This document shows positions 33,173-41,966 of a stretch of DNA of 64,000 bases, piece after piece. Position numbers and translations under genes: made by a program. The notes under the pieces were generated by a model that saw only the letters and a list, made by a program, of their open reading frames with translations, was not told the origin of the DNA and did not search any database. The stretch is taken from NCBI RefSeq assembly GCF_013407835.1, contig NZ_JACCBI010000001.1:1302001-1366000 (forward strand), given 5' to 3'. The DNA comes from Agromyces atrinae. GTDB lineage: Bacteria; Actinomycetota; Actinomycetes; Actinomycetales; Microbacteriaceae. Numbering within the stretch: position 1 is the stretch's first letter; every line of letters begins with the position of its first letter.

Positions 33173-33289
33173 CTAGCGCTGGCCCTTGAAGAGCTTGTAG
33201 ACGACGACGCCCGCGATGAACATGATCGCGGCGCTCGCCAAGACGAGCAGGCCGATGAAGAAGAGTTCGAGTGCAAGGAGCTCCGACAT
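33173..33289 (-). CDS. 38-residue single-pass membrane peptide
   Basis: A very short gene on the minus strand reading MSELLALELFFIGLLVLA, then SAAIMFIAGVVVYKLFKGQR and a stop. One hydrophobic helix (residues 8-32) ends in a basic YKLFKGQR tail, giving an outside-N, inside-C topology by the positive-inside rule. GGAG lies just before the ATG. It is 5 nt upstream of the nitrobindin-like gene and 9 nt downstream of a 97-residue membrane protein gene, so it is a member of that operon. It may be a small subunit or assembly factor; there is no identified family. Confidence 0.7.
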   Translation of the reverse strand: MSELLALELFFIGLLVLASAAIMFIAGVVVYKLFKGQR

Positions 33290-33298
33290 GCTCCGAGT

Positions 33299-33592
33299 CT
33301 AACCGTTCGCCGCGAGCGCCGACGGTAAGAGGATGACGGCCGTGACGCCGACCGCGATGGTCGCGCCGACGATGCTGAGGATGGCGCGTCGCAGGTAGCC
33401 CGCGGGGGTCCGAGTCGCGAGCTGCGCCATGAACGTGAGGATGACCGACCCGCCGAGGACGAGTGCGAGCGAATCGAGCGCCTCCTGCGGAGGGAGCGCG
33501 AGAGCGACGGCGAGGGACGCGGCCACGGCGATGACCCACACCAGGGCGATACTCGGCCACAGGAGGGGAAGTCGCTCGTCGAGGGAACTCAC
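33299..33592 (-). CDS. Small membrane protein, function unknown
   Basis: A 97-residue protein with three hydrophobic helices at about 12-33, 40-58 and 70-92 and short charged connections (RTPAGYLRRA). No domain is recognised. A GTG start lies 6 nt after CATGAT with no separate ribosome-binding site, so it is probably the leaderless first gene of the operon that continues with the 38-residue peptide, nitrobindin-like protein, ygfZ and FUSC genes. It is divergent from the winged-helix regulator gene. Confidence 0.72.
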   Translation of the reverse strand: MSSLDERLPLLWPSIALVWVIAVAASLAVALALPPQEALDSLALVLGGSVILTFMAQLATRTPAGYLRRAILSIVGATIAVGVTAVILLPSALAANG

Positions 33593-33598
33593 TCCCCC

Positions 33599-33604
33599 AT
33601 CATG
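33599..33604 (-). promoter_or_regulatory. -10 box of the small membrane protein operon (leaderless)
   Basis: On the minus strand CATGAT-GGGGGA-GTG. The same CATGAT with a G-rich 6-nt spacer precedes ppk at 34401. Confidence 0.5.
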
Positions 33605-33666
33605 CCTTGGTGAACGGCACGATCACAGCGCGCTACGATGGCTGAACCGAATTATGGAGGATGCGC

Positions 33667-34356
33667 GTGGCGCAGTTGTTGATCCTGTCGGCGGCAGCGG
33701 GCACCGATGTACTCCCCGCCCTTTCCCTGCTCCCGCATCGAGTGCGAATCATTCCCGCCTCGCCTGATCAGCTCGTCCGCGCGCCGGAAGCAGACCTCAT
33801 CTTCCTCGACGCCCGAGCCAATCTCGCCGGCGCGAAGGCACTGGCACAGATTCTCCGCACGACGGGACTCTCGGTTCCGCTCGTCCTCATCGTGACCGAG
33901 GGTGGCCTCACGGCGGTCAGCCCCGAGTGGGGCGTCGACGACGTCGTGCTCGAGGGGGCGGGCCCCGCCGAGGTCGACGCACGCATCCGCCTCGCGATCG
34001 GCCGCGCCAACGCCGCGCCGACCTCCGAGCGCATCCAGACCTCGGGCGTCATCATCGACGAGGCGAGCTATTCGGCGAAGGTGCACGGCAAGCCGCTCGA
34101 CCTCACCTATAAGGAGTTCGAACTCCTGCGCTTCCTCGCGGCCCACCCGTCGCGGGTCTTCACGCGTGAACAGCTGCTCTCCGAGGTGTGGGGCTACGAC
34201 TACTTCGGCGGCACCCGCACGGTCGACGTGCACGTCCGACGTCTGCGCGCCAAGCTCGGCGATCTCGACAGCCTCATCGGCACGGTCCGCAACGTCGGTT
34301 ACCGCTTCAACGTGCACGAGGAAGACGAGCAGGACACCCCCGTCACCGGACGTTAA
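33667..34356 (+). CDS. Winged-helix response regulator (OmpR/GlnR-like)
   Basis: A 229-residue regulator. The N-terminal receiver-like domain is divergent: the acidic cluster normally at the start is missing and only [11 protein letters not shown] near residue 40 resembles the phosphorylation site, as in GlnR-type orphan regulators. The C-terminal OmpR domain is canonical, with [31 protein letters not shown] and [19 protein letters not shown] at 33667 was chosen because GGAGG lies 6 nt upstream; the ATG at 33661 abuts that site. No kinase gene is adjacent. It precedes ppk and the pst operon, so control of phosphate or nitrogen metabolism is plausible. Confidence 0.85.
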   Translation: MAQLLILSAAAGTDVLPALSLLPHRVRIIPASPDQLVRAPEADLIFLDARANLAGAKALAQILRTTGLSVPLVLIVTEGGLTAVSPEWGVDDVVLEGAGPAEVDARIRLAIGRANAAPTSERIQTSGVIIDEASYSAKVHGKPLDLTYKEFELLRFLAAHPSRVFTREQLLSEVWGYDYFGGTRTVDVHVRRLRAKLGDLDSLIGTVRNVGYRFNVHEEDEQDTPVTGR

Positions 34357-34388
34357 CCCGTCGACCGCACTCCGTACACCCCGAGTGG

Positions 34389-34394
34389 CATGAT
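34389..34394 (+). promoter_or_regulatory. -10 box of ppk (leaderless)
   Basis: CATGAT, then GAGGGG, then the ATG at 34401. The G-rich spacer could instead be read as a very close ribosome-binding site. Confidence 0.45.
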
Positions 34395-34400
34395 GAGGGG

Positions 34401-36578
34401 ATGAACGCCGAGACGAGCCTGGCCGACGGCCGCACCGCGAGTGATTTCGACGACGATTTCGATCCCCTCGACGAAGCCGGCGCTCCCGAGTTGCCGCCGC
34501 AGCGGTACCTCGATCGAGAGCTGAGCTGGCTGGCGTTCAACCAGCGTGTGCTCGAGCTCGCCGAGGACCCGACTCTCCCGGTGCTCGAGCGTGCGAACTT
34601 CCTCGCGATCTTCGCCTCGAACCTCGACGAGTTCTTCATGGTGCGCGTCGCCGGCCTCAAGCGCCGCATCGACACAGGCCTCGCGGTTCCGACCAACATC
34701 GGCCGCGCACCTCTCGACGTGCTCGCCGACATCTCGCGCATCGCCCACGAACTCCAGGAACGCCACGCCGCGGCCTACCAGCAGCTCGTCCGCCCGACGC
34801 TCGCCGAGGCCGGCATCCGTGTCGTGACGTGGGGCGAGCTCTCGGACGAAGAGCAGGCGAACCTGCGCGAGTACTTCTCGGGGCAGATCTTCCCCGTGCT
34901 CATGCCCCTCGCCGTCGACCCGGCCCACCCGTTCCCCTACATCTCCGGGCTCTCGCTCAACCTGTCGGTGCGGGTGCGCAACTCGCGCACCGGGAAGCAG
35001 GAATTCGCGCGCGTCAAGGTGCCGCAGATGCTTCCGCGCTTCGTTGCCGTCGCGTCGGACGACCCCAAGGAGGGCACGCGCTACATCACCCTCGAGGACC
35101 TCATCGCGACGCACCTCGGCGACCTCTTCCCCGGCATGGAGGTCATCGAGCACCACGTGTTCCGCGTGACCCGCAACGAAGACGTCGAGGTCGAGGAGGA
35201 CGAGACCGAGAACCTCATCAAGGCCCTCGAGAAGGAGCTGCTGCGACGCCGGTTCGGCCCGCCCATCCGCCTCGAGATCACCGACGACATGGACGACGTG
35301 ACCCTCGGTCTGCTCGTCCGCGAGCTCGACGTCACCGAGCAGGAGGTCTACCGACTCCCCGCACCGCTCGACCTCGGCGGTCTCTTCGACCTCGCCAAGA
35401 TCGATCGCCCCGAGCTCCGCTACCCGACGCACGTGCCGACGACGGCCGCTCAGCTGCAGCCGAGCGAGTCGAACCTCCGCGCCGACTTCTTCCAGGCGAT
35501 CGACCGCAAGGACGTGCTGCTGCACCACCCGTACGAGTCGTTCGCGACGAGCGTGCAGGCGTTCCTCGAACAGGCCGCGGCCGACCCGCACGTGCTCGCG
35601 ATCAAGCAGACGCTCTACCGGACATCGGGCGACAGCCCCATCGTCGAGGCGCTCATCGACGCGGCCGAATCGGGCAAGCAGGTGCTCGCGCTCGTCGAGA
35701 TCAAGGCGCGCTTCGACGAGCAGGCGAACATCTCGTGGGCTCGGAAGCTCGAGAAGGCCGGCGTGCACGTCGTCTACGGCCTCGTCGGCCTCAAGACCCA
35801 CTGCAAGCTCGCTCTCGTCATCCGGCAGGAGAAGGGCGGGCTCCGCCACTACAGCCACATCGGCACGGGCAACTACAACCCGAAGACGAGCCGCATCTAC
35901 GAAGACCTCGGGCTCCTCACCGCCGACGACCAGGTCGGCAAGGACCTGACGCGACTCTTCAACGAGCTCTCGGGCTACGCCATCGAGAAGAAGTTCAAGC
36001 GCCTCCTCGTGGCACCGCTGCACCTCCGCAAGGGCCTCCTCAAGCGCATCGCCGAGGAGACGGCCAATGCCGAGGCGGGTAAGCCGAGCGGTATCCGCTT
36101 CAAGGTCAACTCGATCGTCGACGAGGCGATCATCGACGCCCTCTACCGGGCGTCGGCCGCCGGCGTGCCCGTCGACATCTGGGTGCGCGGCATCTGCAGC
36201 CTGAAGCCGGGCGTGCCGGGCCTCAGCGAGAACATCAGGGTGCGCTCGATCCTCGGCCGCTACCTCGAGCACTCGCGCATCTTCACGTTCGAGAACGGCG
36301 GCGACCCGCAGGTCTTCATCGGCTCGGCCGACATGATGCACCGCAACCTCGACCGACGCGTCGAGGCACTCGTGCGACTGACCGACCCCGATCACCTCGC
36401 CGAGATCGACCGCCTCTTCTCGATGGCTCTCGACCCCTCGACGTCATCGTGGGCACTCGGCGACGACGGAGTCTGGACGCGTCACCACCTCGACGATGCG
36501 GGTCTACCGCTCCGCGACCTGCAGAATGTACTCATGCAGGAGATCGCTGGACGGCCACGCCCCGGGAAGCGCCGGTGA
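34401..36578 (+). CDS. ppk: Polyphosphate kinase 1
   Basis: A 725-residue PPK1, which builds polyphosphate from ATP. The N-domain begins with [22 protein letters not shown], followed by [25 protein letters not shown]. The catalytic region includes LLHHPYESF near residue 370, [14 protein letters not shown] near 397, the autophosphorylated His in [13 protein letters not shown] near 468, and the second His segment [13 protein letters not shown] near 485. [12 protein letters not shown] closes the PLD-like domain. A NUDIX-phosphatase gene overlaps its stop (GTGA) and pstSCAB follows, a coherent phosphate group. Confidence 0.95.
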   Translation: MNAETSLADGRTASDFDDDFDPLDEAGAPELPPQRYLDRELSWLAFNQRVLELAEDPTLPVLERANFLAIFASNLDEFFMVRVAGLKRRIDTGLAVPTNIGRAPLDVLADISRIAHELQERHAAAYQQLVRPTLAEAGIRVVTWGELSDEEQANLREYFSGQIFPVLMPLAVDPAHPFPYISGLSLNLSVRVRNSRTGKQEFARVKVPQMLPRFVAVASDDPKEGTRYITLEDLIATHLGDLFPGMEVIEHHVFRVTRNEDVEVEEDETENLIKALEKELLRRRFGPPIRLEITDDMDDVTLGLLVRELDVTEQEVYRLPAPLDLGGLFDLAKIDRPELRYPTHVPTTAAQLQPSESNLRADFFQAIDRKDVLLHHPYESFATSVQAFLEQAAADPHVLAIKQTLYRTSGDSPIVEALIDAAESGKQVLALVEIKARFDEQANISWARKLEKAGVHVVYGLVGLKTHCKLALVIRQEKGGLRHYSHIGTGNYNPKTSRIYEDLGLLTADDQVGKDLTRLFNELSGYAIEKKFKRLLVAPLHLRKGLLKRIAEETANAEAGKPSGIRFKVNSIVDEAIIDALYRASAAGVPVDIWVRGICSLKPGVPGLSENIRVRSILGRYLEHSRIFTFENGGDPQVFIGSADMMHRNLDRRVEALVRLTDPDHLAEIDRLFSMALDPSTSSWALGDDGVWTRHHLDDAGLPLRDLQNVLMQEIAGRPRPGKRR

Positions 36579-37510
36579 CGCGGGCCGTCTACGCCGCCGG
36601 AGCGCTCTGTTGGCGCTTCATCGACGGCAAGCTCCACGTGCTCGTCATCCACCGCACGGTCTACGGCGACGTCACGATCCCGAAGGGCAAGGTCGACCCC
36701 GGCGAGACGCTGCCGCAGACCGCCGTCCGAGAGATCGCCGAAGAGACCGGCATCCGAGTCCGTCTCGGCGTGCCGCTCGGCGTCTCGAGCTACCCGCTCG
36801 CGTCGGGCCGAGAGAAGGTCGTGCACTACTGGGCCGCCCAGGTGACGGATGCCGCACTGCAGCGTTCGACCTTCGTGCCGAACGGCGAGGTCGCCGCTCT
36901 CGAGTGGGTCACCCCCAAGCGCGCGCGGGGCTACCTGACGTACAGCCACGACGTCGACATCCTCGAGCACTTCGAGAGGCTCGTCGAACAGGGCGTGACC
37001 GAGACGTTCGCACTCATCGTCATGCGCCACGGCAAGGCGATGCCGCACGGCTCGTGGAGCGGCCCCGATTCGACGAGGCCGCTCGCCGAGCGCGGCGTGA
37101 AGCAGGCCTCGGCGCTCGTCGAGACCGTGCGCGCCTGGAACCCGAAGCGCATCGTCTCGAGCCCCGCCGTGCGATGCGTGACGACGGTCACCCCGCTCTC
37201 CGTCGCCACCGGAATCGACATCCGCCGCTCCGACGCGATCTCCCAGGACGCGTGGGAGTCGGGCGACGACGACGTCCGCGCGGTCGTGGGCAAGCGCGTG
37301 CGTTCGCGGAAGAGCGCCGTCCTGTGCAGCCACGGCCCGGTGCTCCCGGAGATCCTCCGCGAGATCGCCCTCGCGACGACGACGCCGATCGGCAGCTACA
37401 TGTCGGATGCGGCGAATCTCGAGACGGGCGCCTTCAGCGTCGTGCACCTGTCGTCGACGAACCCGGCGTCCGGGATCATCGCGATCGAGACCTACCCGCC
37501 CCTCGTCTGA
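36575..37510 (+). CDS. NUDIX hydrolase fused to a histidine phosphatase domain (MutT1-like)
   Basis: A 311-residue two-domain protein. Residues 1-140 are a NUDIX domain with the box [23 protein letters not shown] near residue 30. Residues about 148-311 are a histidine phosphatase domain with VMRHGKAMP and [10 protein letters not shown]. This is the arrangement of mycobacterial MutT1, which hydrolyses 8-oxo-GTP and diadenosine polyphosphates, the phosphatase domain removing further phosphate. The GTG overlaps the ppk stop, so nucleotide and polyphosphate turnover are coupled. Confidence 0.9.
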   Translation: MTRAVYAAGALCWRFIDGKLHVLVIHRTVYGDVTIPKGKVDPGETLPQTAVREIAEETGIRVRLGVPLGVSSYPLASGREKVVHYWAAQVTDAALQRSTFVPNGEVAALEWVTPKRARGYLTYSHDVDILEHFERLVEQGVTETFALIVMRHGKAMPHGSWSGPDSTRPLAERGVKQASALVETVRAWNPKRIVSSPAVRCVTTVTPLSVATGIDIRRSDAISQDAWESGDDDVRAVVGKRVRSRKSAVLCSHGPVLPEILREIALATTTPIGSYMSDAANLETGAFSVVHLSSTNPASGIIAIETYPPLV

Positions 37511-37529
37511 ATCCACCCGATTCTCACGC

Positions 37530-37588
37530 GAGTGCCGTTCGCGTGCCCGAGTGCGAAAATCCGGAACTCCCGCACGATTCCGGCACTC
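37530..37588. repeat. Intergenic inverted repeat, copy A
   Basis: GAGTGCCG (37530-37537) and CGGCACTC (37581-37588) form inverted ends around a 43-nt centre with AATCCGGAACTCC and GATTCCGG, followed by CTGCGCGCCGGAAC. A similar element with GGAGTGCC/GGCACTCC ends and the following GCGCGCC lies at 43064-43106. It sits downstream of the NUDIX gene and upstream of the PHO box. The GCGTGC-GCA-GCACGC repeat at 37627 is in the same spacer. Confidence 0.55.
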
Positions 37589-37655
37589 CTGCGCGCCGGA
37601 ACGGGGTCACGAGTGCGTGCGGAGAGGCGTGCGCAGCACGCGCCAGCCCACGCCC

Positions 37656-37677
37656 GTTCACCTTCCGTTCACCGCCC
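37656..37677 (+). promoter_or_regulatory. PHO box upstream of pstS
   Basis: Two adjacent 11-nt direct repeats, GTTCACCTTCC and GTTCACCGCCC. This is the form of the PhoP-binding PHO box known from Streptomyces (GTTCACC units every 11 nt). It lies about 95 nt before the pstS start. It predicts induction of the pst operon under phosphate limitation by a PhoP regulator encoded outside the window. Confidence 0.8.
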
Positions 37678-37771
37678 CGGGGGACGCTCGTAAGCGAGGA
37701 CGCTTAGCGTCGCAGGCGGTCGAGCACCGACCAGCAATCCTGCACACACAAACCCCCGGAAGGGAACTTTC

Positions 37772-38863
37772 GTGAATGTCACGCGAATCGGCCGCGCTGC
37801 GGTCGTCGCTGCAGCCGCAGCCATCCTCCTCAGCTCTTGCGCCGCGAACGAAGGCGGCGGCGCCGCACCCGAGGAGTCCGCTTCGACCCTCACGGGCACC
37901 CTGAACGGCGCCGGCGCGTCGTCGATGGGCTCCGCCCAGGAAGCGTGGATCGCTTCCTTCCAGACCGCCAACCCCGACGTGACCGTCAACTACGAGCCCT
38001 CCGGCTCGGGTGCGGGTCGCGAGGCCTTCATCGGTGGCGGCGTCGCCTTCGCCGGTTCCGACTCGCTCCTCTCGGACGACGAGCTCGCCGGCGAATTCGC
38101 CCGCTGCGCTCCCGGCACCTCGGCGATCGACCTCCCGGTCTACATCTCGCCGATCGCCGTCATCTTCAACGTCGAGGGCGTCGACGAGCTCAAGCTCGAC
38201 GCTGCGACCCTCGCGAACATCTTCTCGGGCCAGATCACCACCTGGAACGACCCCGCGATCGCCGCGCTCAACGAGGGCGTCACGCTCCCGGCCGCGAACA
38301 TCACGGCCGTGCACCGCTCGGACGACTCGGGTACGACGAAGAACTTCGCCGACTACCTGAACAAGGTCGCTCCCGAGGCGTGGGCCGAGGAAGCATCCGA
38401 CACGTTCCCGTTCGCTTCGGGTGAGGGCGCCCAGGGCACCTCGGGTGTCGTCGAGGCCGTCACCAACGGCGTCAACACCATCGGATACGCCGACGCATCG
38501 CGCGCCGGTGACCTCGGTGTCGCTCAGATCAAGGTCGGCGACGAGTTCGTCGCCTACAGCGCAGAGGCCGCTGCTGCGGTCGTCGACGCGTCGCCGCTCG
38601 TCGAGGGTCGCGAGGCCAACGACATCGCGATCAAGATCGACCGCACCACGACCGAGCCGGGCGTCTACCCGCTCGTCCTCGTGAGCTACGCGATCGCGTG
38701 CCAGGAGTACGCCGACGCGGCTGACGCCGAGCTCGTCAAGGCGTACCTCAGCTCCATCGCGAGCGACGAGGGCCAGGCCCTCGCCGCCGAGCAGGCCGGC
38801 TCCGCGCCGATCTCCTCGGAGCTCTCGCTCAAGGTCCTCGACGCCATCGAGTCGATCAAGTAG
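37772..38863 (+). CDS. pstS: Phosphate ABC transporter substrate-binding lipoprotein
   Basis: A 363-residue phosphate-binding protein. The signal peptide ends in a lipobox LSSC near residue 23. Phosphate contacts are visible in NGAGASSMGSAQEAWI, NYEPSGSGAGREAFIGG, FAGSDSLL and the HRSDDSGTTKNFADYL motif near residue 190. The start is GTG with GGAAGGGAA upstream. It is the first gene of pstSCAB, behind a PHO box, and a strong hairpin follows its stop codon. Expression should be the highest of the operon. Confidence 0.95.
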   Translation: MNVTRIGRAAVVAAAAAILLSSCAANEGGGAAPEESASTLTGTLNGAGASSMGSAQEAWIASFQTANPDVTVNYEPSGSGAGREAFIGGGVAFAGSDSLLSDDELAGEFARCAPGTSAIDLPVYISPIAVIFNVEGVDELKLDAATLANIFSGQITTWNDPAIAALNEGVTLPAANITAVHRSDDSGTTKNFADYLNKVAPEAWAEEASDTFPFASGEGAQGTSGVVEAVTNGVNTIGYADASRAGDLGVAQIKVGDEFVAYSAEAAAAVVDASPLVEGREANDIAIKIDRTTTEPGVYPLVLVSYAIACQEYADAADAELVKAYLSSIASDEGQALAAEQAGSAPISSELSLKVLDAIESIK

Positions 38864-38872
38864 CATCCTGAC

Positions 38873-38911
38873 GCCGGCCCGGTGATCGCCTCGCGCGGTG
38901 ACCGGGCCGGC
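38873..38911 (+). promoter_or_regulatory. Intercistronic hairpin after pstS
   Basis: A perfect 11-bp stem GCCGGCCCGGT / ACCGGGCCGGC with a 17-nt loop lies just after the pstS stop and before pstC, without a U-tract. It probably attenuates or protects mRNA so that PstS exceeds the permease, as with the hairpin at 8027. Confidence 0.75.
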
Positions 38912-38964
38912 TTCACCGGGTCTCGACCCATCCCCCGACCGCTTCGAACGATCAGGAACCGCCG

Positions 38965-39912
38965 GTGACTCAAACCGCTCCCCCGGAACTCGCCACGACG
39001 GCGAAACAGCGACCCGGCGACCGTATCTTCTCGTCGGCAGCACTGTTCGCCGGCGTCCTGATCCTGGCCGTCCTCGCGGCGGTGGCGATCTTCCTGATCG
39101 CGCAGTCGCTCCCGGCGTTCATGGCCGGCCCCGACGACCTCAAGGGCGACTCGGACAACTTCTGGCAGTACGTCATCCCCCTCGCCTTCGGAACGCTCTG
39201 GTCGGCCATCCTCGCCCTCCTCATGGCCGTTCCCGTCGCGATCGGCATCGCGCTCTTCATCTCGCACTTCGCGCCGCGTCGCCTCGCGCAGGCGCTCGGA
39301 TACGTCATCGACCTCCTGGCCGCCGTGCCGTCGGTCGTCTTCGGTCTGTGGGGCATCACCGTCCTCGCCCCGATGGTCCAGCCCTTCTACGCCACCCTGA
39401 CCGAGTGGTTCGGCTGGTTCCCGCTCTTCGCCGGCCCCGTCTCGGGCACCGGCCGCACGATCCTCACCGTCGCCATCGTGCTCGCGGTCATGATCCTGCC
39501 GATCATCACGGCCCTCACACGCGAGGTCTTCCTGCAGACCCCTCGCCTCCACGAGGAGGCGGCCCTCGCCCTCGGCGCCACGCGCTGGGAGATGATCACG
39601 ATGGCCGTCCTGCCGTTCGGCAAGCCGGGCATCATCTCGGCGTCGATGCTCGGCCTCGGTCGCGCTCTCGGCGAGACGATGGCGGTCGCCATGGTGCTCT
39701 CGCCCGCCGCGGTCATCTCGTTCGCGCTCCTCCAGTCGCAGAACCCGACCACGATCGCCGCGAACATCGCGCTCAACTTCCCCGAGGCGCACGGCCTCGG
39801 CGTCAACGTGCTCATCGGCACGGGACTCATCCTGTTCGTCATCACCCTGGGCGTGAACATGGTCGCCCGCTACATCGTCGATCGCCGCAAGGAATTCTCG
39901 GGAGCCAACTGA
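38965..39912 (+). CDS. pstC: Phosphate ABC transporter permease PstC
   Basis: A 315-residue inner-membrane permease with six helices; the first follows GDRIFSSAALFAGVLIL. A cytoplasmic EAA loop (LHEEAALALGATRWEMITMAVLPFGKPGI) near residue 190 contacts PstB, and GLGRALGETMAVAMVL near 230 is the conserved PstC segment. GTG start with AGGAACC upstream. Its stop overlaps the pstA start by one base (TGATG). With PstA it forms the phosphate channel. Confidence 0.94.
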   Translation: MTQTAPPELATTAKQRPGDRIFSSAALFAGVLILAVLAAVAIFLIAQSLPAFMAGPDDLKGDSDNFWQYVIPLAFGTLWSAILALLMAVPVAIGIALFISHFAPRRLAQALGYVIDLLAAVPSVVFGLWGITVLAPMVQPFYATLTEWFGWFPLFAGPVSGTGRTILTVAIVLAVMILPIITALTREVFLQTPRLHEEAALALGATRWEMITMAVLPFGKPGIISASMLGLGRALGETMAVAMVLSPAAVISFALLQSQNPTTIAANIALNFPEAHGLGVNVLIGTGLILFVITLGVNMVARYIVDRRKEFSGAN

Positions 39913-41018
39913 TGACACTCACCTCCACTCCTCCTGAGAGCCGACCGGCGCCCTCGCCGATCGCGAACTCGCTCACGGCGGGCAAGCTCCCTCGCTTCGC
40001 GCCGCTCGGCATCCTGCTCGGCAGCTTCGTGCTCTCGGCGCTCCTGTTCCTGCTCGTCTGGCTCGGCAACACCGACGCGGACTTCAACATCGTCGGCACC
40101 GTCTTCGTCGGCGTCGTGCTCTACGCGATCCTCATCTGGGTCATCTCGCGCGCCGTCGAGGGAAGCCGCAAGTCGAAGGACCGCCTCGTCACGGCGCTCG
40201 TCTCGATGGCGTTCACGATCGCGCTCCTTCCGCTCGTGTCGGTCACCTTCACGACCCTCATCAACGGTCTCCCGCGCTTCGACATCGAGTTCTTCACGCA
40301 GTCGATGCGCAACGTCGTCGGCAGCGGCGGCGGCGCCCTGCACGCGATCATCGGCACGATGCTCGTCACCGGCATGGCGACGCTCATCTCGGTTCCCGTC
40401 GGACTCCTCACCGCGATCTACCTCATCGAGTACGGCCGGGGCCGTCTCGCGCGCGGCATCACGTTCTTCGTCGACGTGATGACCGGCATCCCCTCGATCG
40501 TCGCGGGCCTCTTCGCCTTCGCGTTCTTCTCGCTGATCTTCAACGACCCCGGCATCCGCTTCGGTTTCGGCGGCTCGATCGCGCTCTCCGTGCTCATGAT
40601 CCCCGTCGTCGTCCGTTCGAGCGAAGAGATGCTGAAGCTCGTGCCGAACGAGCTGCGCGAAGCGTCGTACGCGCTCGGAGTGCCGAAGTATCTGACGATC
40701 CTCAAGGTCGTCCTGCCGACCTCGATCGCCGGCATCATCACGGGCATCATGATCTCGATCGCGCGCGTCATCGGTGAGACGGCGCCGCTGCTCATCATCG
40801 CGGGCTTCACCGCGAGCATGAACTACAACCTGTTCTCCGAGCGCATGATGACCCTTCCGGTGTACGCCTACACGCAGTACATGAACCAGGGCGCCGACAC
40901 CCAGGCCTACGTCGACCGCGCGTGGGCCGCCGCTCTCACCCTCATCCTCATCGTCGCCCTCCTCAACGTCGTGGCACGCATCATCGCCAAGATCTTCACC
41001 CCGGCCGGCAGCCGCTAG
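39912..41018 (+). CDS. pstA: Phosphate ABC transporter permease PstA
   Basis: A 368-residue permease. Two N-terminal helices (about 35-75) precede the core, longer than E. coli PstA but usual in actinobacteria. The core has GVPVGL-like SVPVGLLTAIYLIEYGRG, DVMTGIPSIVAGLFAF, and the EAA loop LREASYALGVPKYLTILKVVLP near residue 255. ARVIGETAPLLIIAG matches the PstA/PstC family signature. The start ATG overlaps the pstC stop. Confidence 0.94.
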   Translation: MTLTSTPPESRPAPSPIANSLTAGKLPRFAPLGILLGSFVLSALLFLLVWLGNTDADFNIVGTVFVGVVLYAILIWVISRAVEGSRKSKDRLVTALVSMAFTIALLPLVSVTFTTLINGLPRFDIEFFTQSMRNVVGSGGGALHAIIGTMLVTGMATLISVPVGLLTAIYLIEYGRGRLARGITFFVDVMTGIPSIVAGLFAFAFFSLIFNDPGIRFGFGGSIALSVLMIPVVVRSSEEMLKLVPNELREASYALGVPKYLTILKVVLPTSIAGIITGIMISIARVIGETAPLLIIAGFTASMNYNLFSERMMTLPVYAYTQYMNQGADTQAYVDRAWAAALTLILIVALLNVVARIIAKIFTPAGSR

Positions 41019-41039
41019 ACCGCCCGAAAGAAAGCAGTC

Positions 41040-41819
41040 ATGTCCAAGCGCATCGAAGTCAACGACCTCAACGTCTACTACGGCTCCTTCAAGGCCGTCG
41101 AGGGTGTCTCCCTCACGATCGAGCCCCGCAGCGTGACGGCCTTCATCGGCCCCTCCGGCTGCGGCAAGTCGACGTTCCTCCGCACCCTCAACCGCATGCA
41201 CGAGGTCATCCCCGGCGCGCGCGTCGAGGGCGAGGTGCTCATCGACGGCAACAACCTCTACGGCCCGGGCGTCGACCCCGTGCTCGTCCGCCGACAGGTC
41301 GGAATGGTCTTCCAGCGGCCGAACCCGTTCCCGACGATGTCGATCGCCGACAACGTGCTCGCGGGCGTGAAGCTCAACAACCGCCGCATGTCGAAGTCCG
41401 ACGCCGAAGCTCTCGTCGAGAAGTCGCTGCAGGGTGCGAACCTGTGGAACGAGGTCAAGGACCGCCTCGAGAAGCCCGGATCGGGTCTCTCGGGCGGTCA
41501 GCAGCAGCGTCTCTGCATCGCGCGCGCGATCGCGGTCTCCCCCGAGGTCATCCTCATGGACGAGCCGTGCTCGGCCCTCGACCCGATCTCGACCCTCGCG
41601 ATCGAAGACCTCATCGAGGACCTCAAGAAGGACTACACGATCGTCATCGTGACCCACAACATGCAGCAGGCGAGCCGTGTCTCCGACAAGACCGCCTTCT
41701 TCAACATCGCGGGCACGGGCAAGCCCGGCAAGCTCATCGAGTACGACGCGACGACGACGATCTTCTCGAACCCGAGCGTTCAGGCGACGGAGGACTACGT
41801 CTCGGGCCGCTTCGGTTGA
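41040..41819 (+). CDS. pstB: Phosphate ABC transporter ATP-binding protein
   Basis: A 259-residue ATPase. Walker [18 protein letters not shown] at about residues 38-54, Q-loop [11 protein letters not shown] typical of PstB, signature [16 protein letters not shown], Walker [17 protein letters not shown] and switch His in [11 protein letters not shown]. It drives PstCA and usually interacts with PhoU to signal phosphate sufficiency; no phoU is in the window. It ends the operon, followed by a strong terminator. Confidence 0.96.
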   Translation: MSKRIEVNDLNVYYGSFKAVEGVSLTIEPRSVTAFIGPSGCGKSTFLRTLNRMHEVIPGARVEGEVLIDGNNLYGPGVDPVLVRRQVGMVFQRPNPFPTMSIADNVLAGVKLNNRRMSKSDAEALVEKSLQGANLWNEVKDRLEKPGSGLSGGQQQRLCIARAIAVSPEVILMDEPCSALDPISTLAIEDLIEDLKKDYTIVIVTHNMQQASRVSDKTAFFNIAGTGKPGKLIEYDATTTIFSNPSVQATEDYVSGRFG

Positions 41820-41837
41820 TCCGCTGACGCTTCACGC

Positions 41838-41874
41838 ACTGACCCCTCACCGGCACGATCGGTGAGGGGTCAGT
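41838..41874. terminator. Terminator after pstB
   Basis: A perfect 15-bp stem, ACTGACCCCTCACCG paired with its complement around a 7-nt GCACGAT loop. The tail GTCGTTGT is only moderately T-rich. It ends the pst operon and, being symmetric, may also act on transcripts from the convergent gene. Confidence 0.75.
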
Positions 41875-41952
41875 CGTTGTGACTCTGAGCGCCGAGTGGG
41901 GCGATCTACTGCCCTCTCAGCGCCGGCCGAGAGGCGGGGCGAGGACGGCGGA

Positions 41953-41966
41953 TGACGCGGGCGTCA
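41953..41966. repeat. TGACGC/GCGTCA inverted repeat over a stop codon
   Basis: TGACGC-GG-GCGTCA, whose right arm includes the stop codon of the aminotransferase gene. The same word pair is at 48970-48993 and, shorter, at 51605-51621. It is preceded by a CCTCTC/GAGAGG repeat at 41914-41935. Confidence 0.5.
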
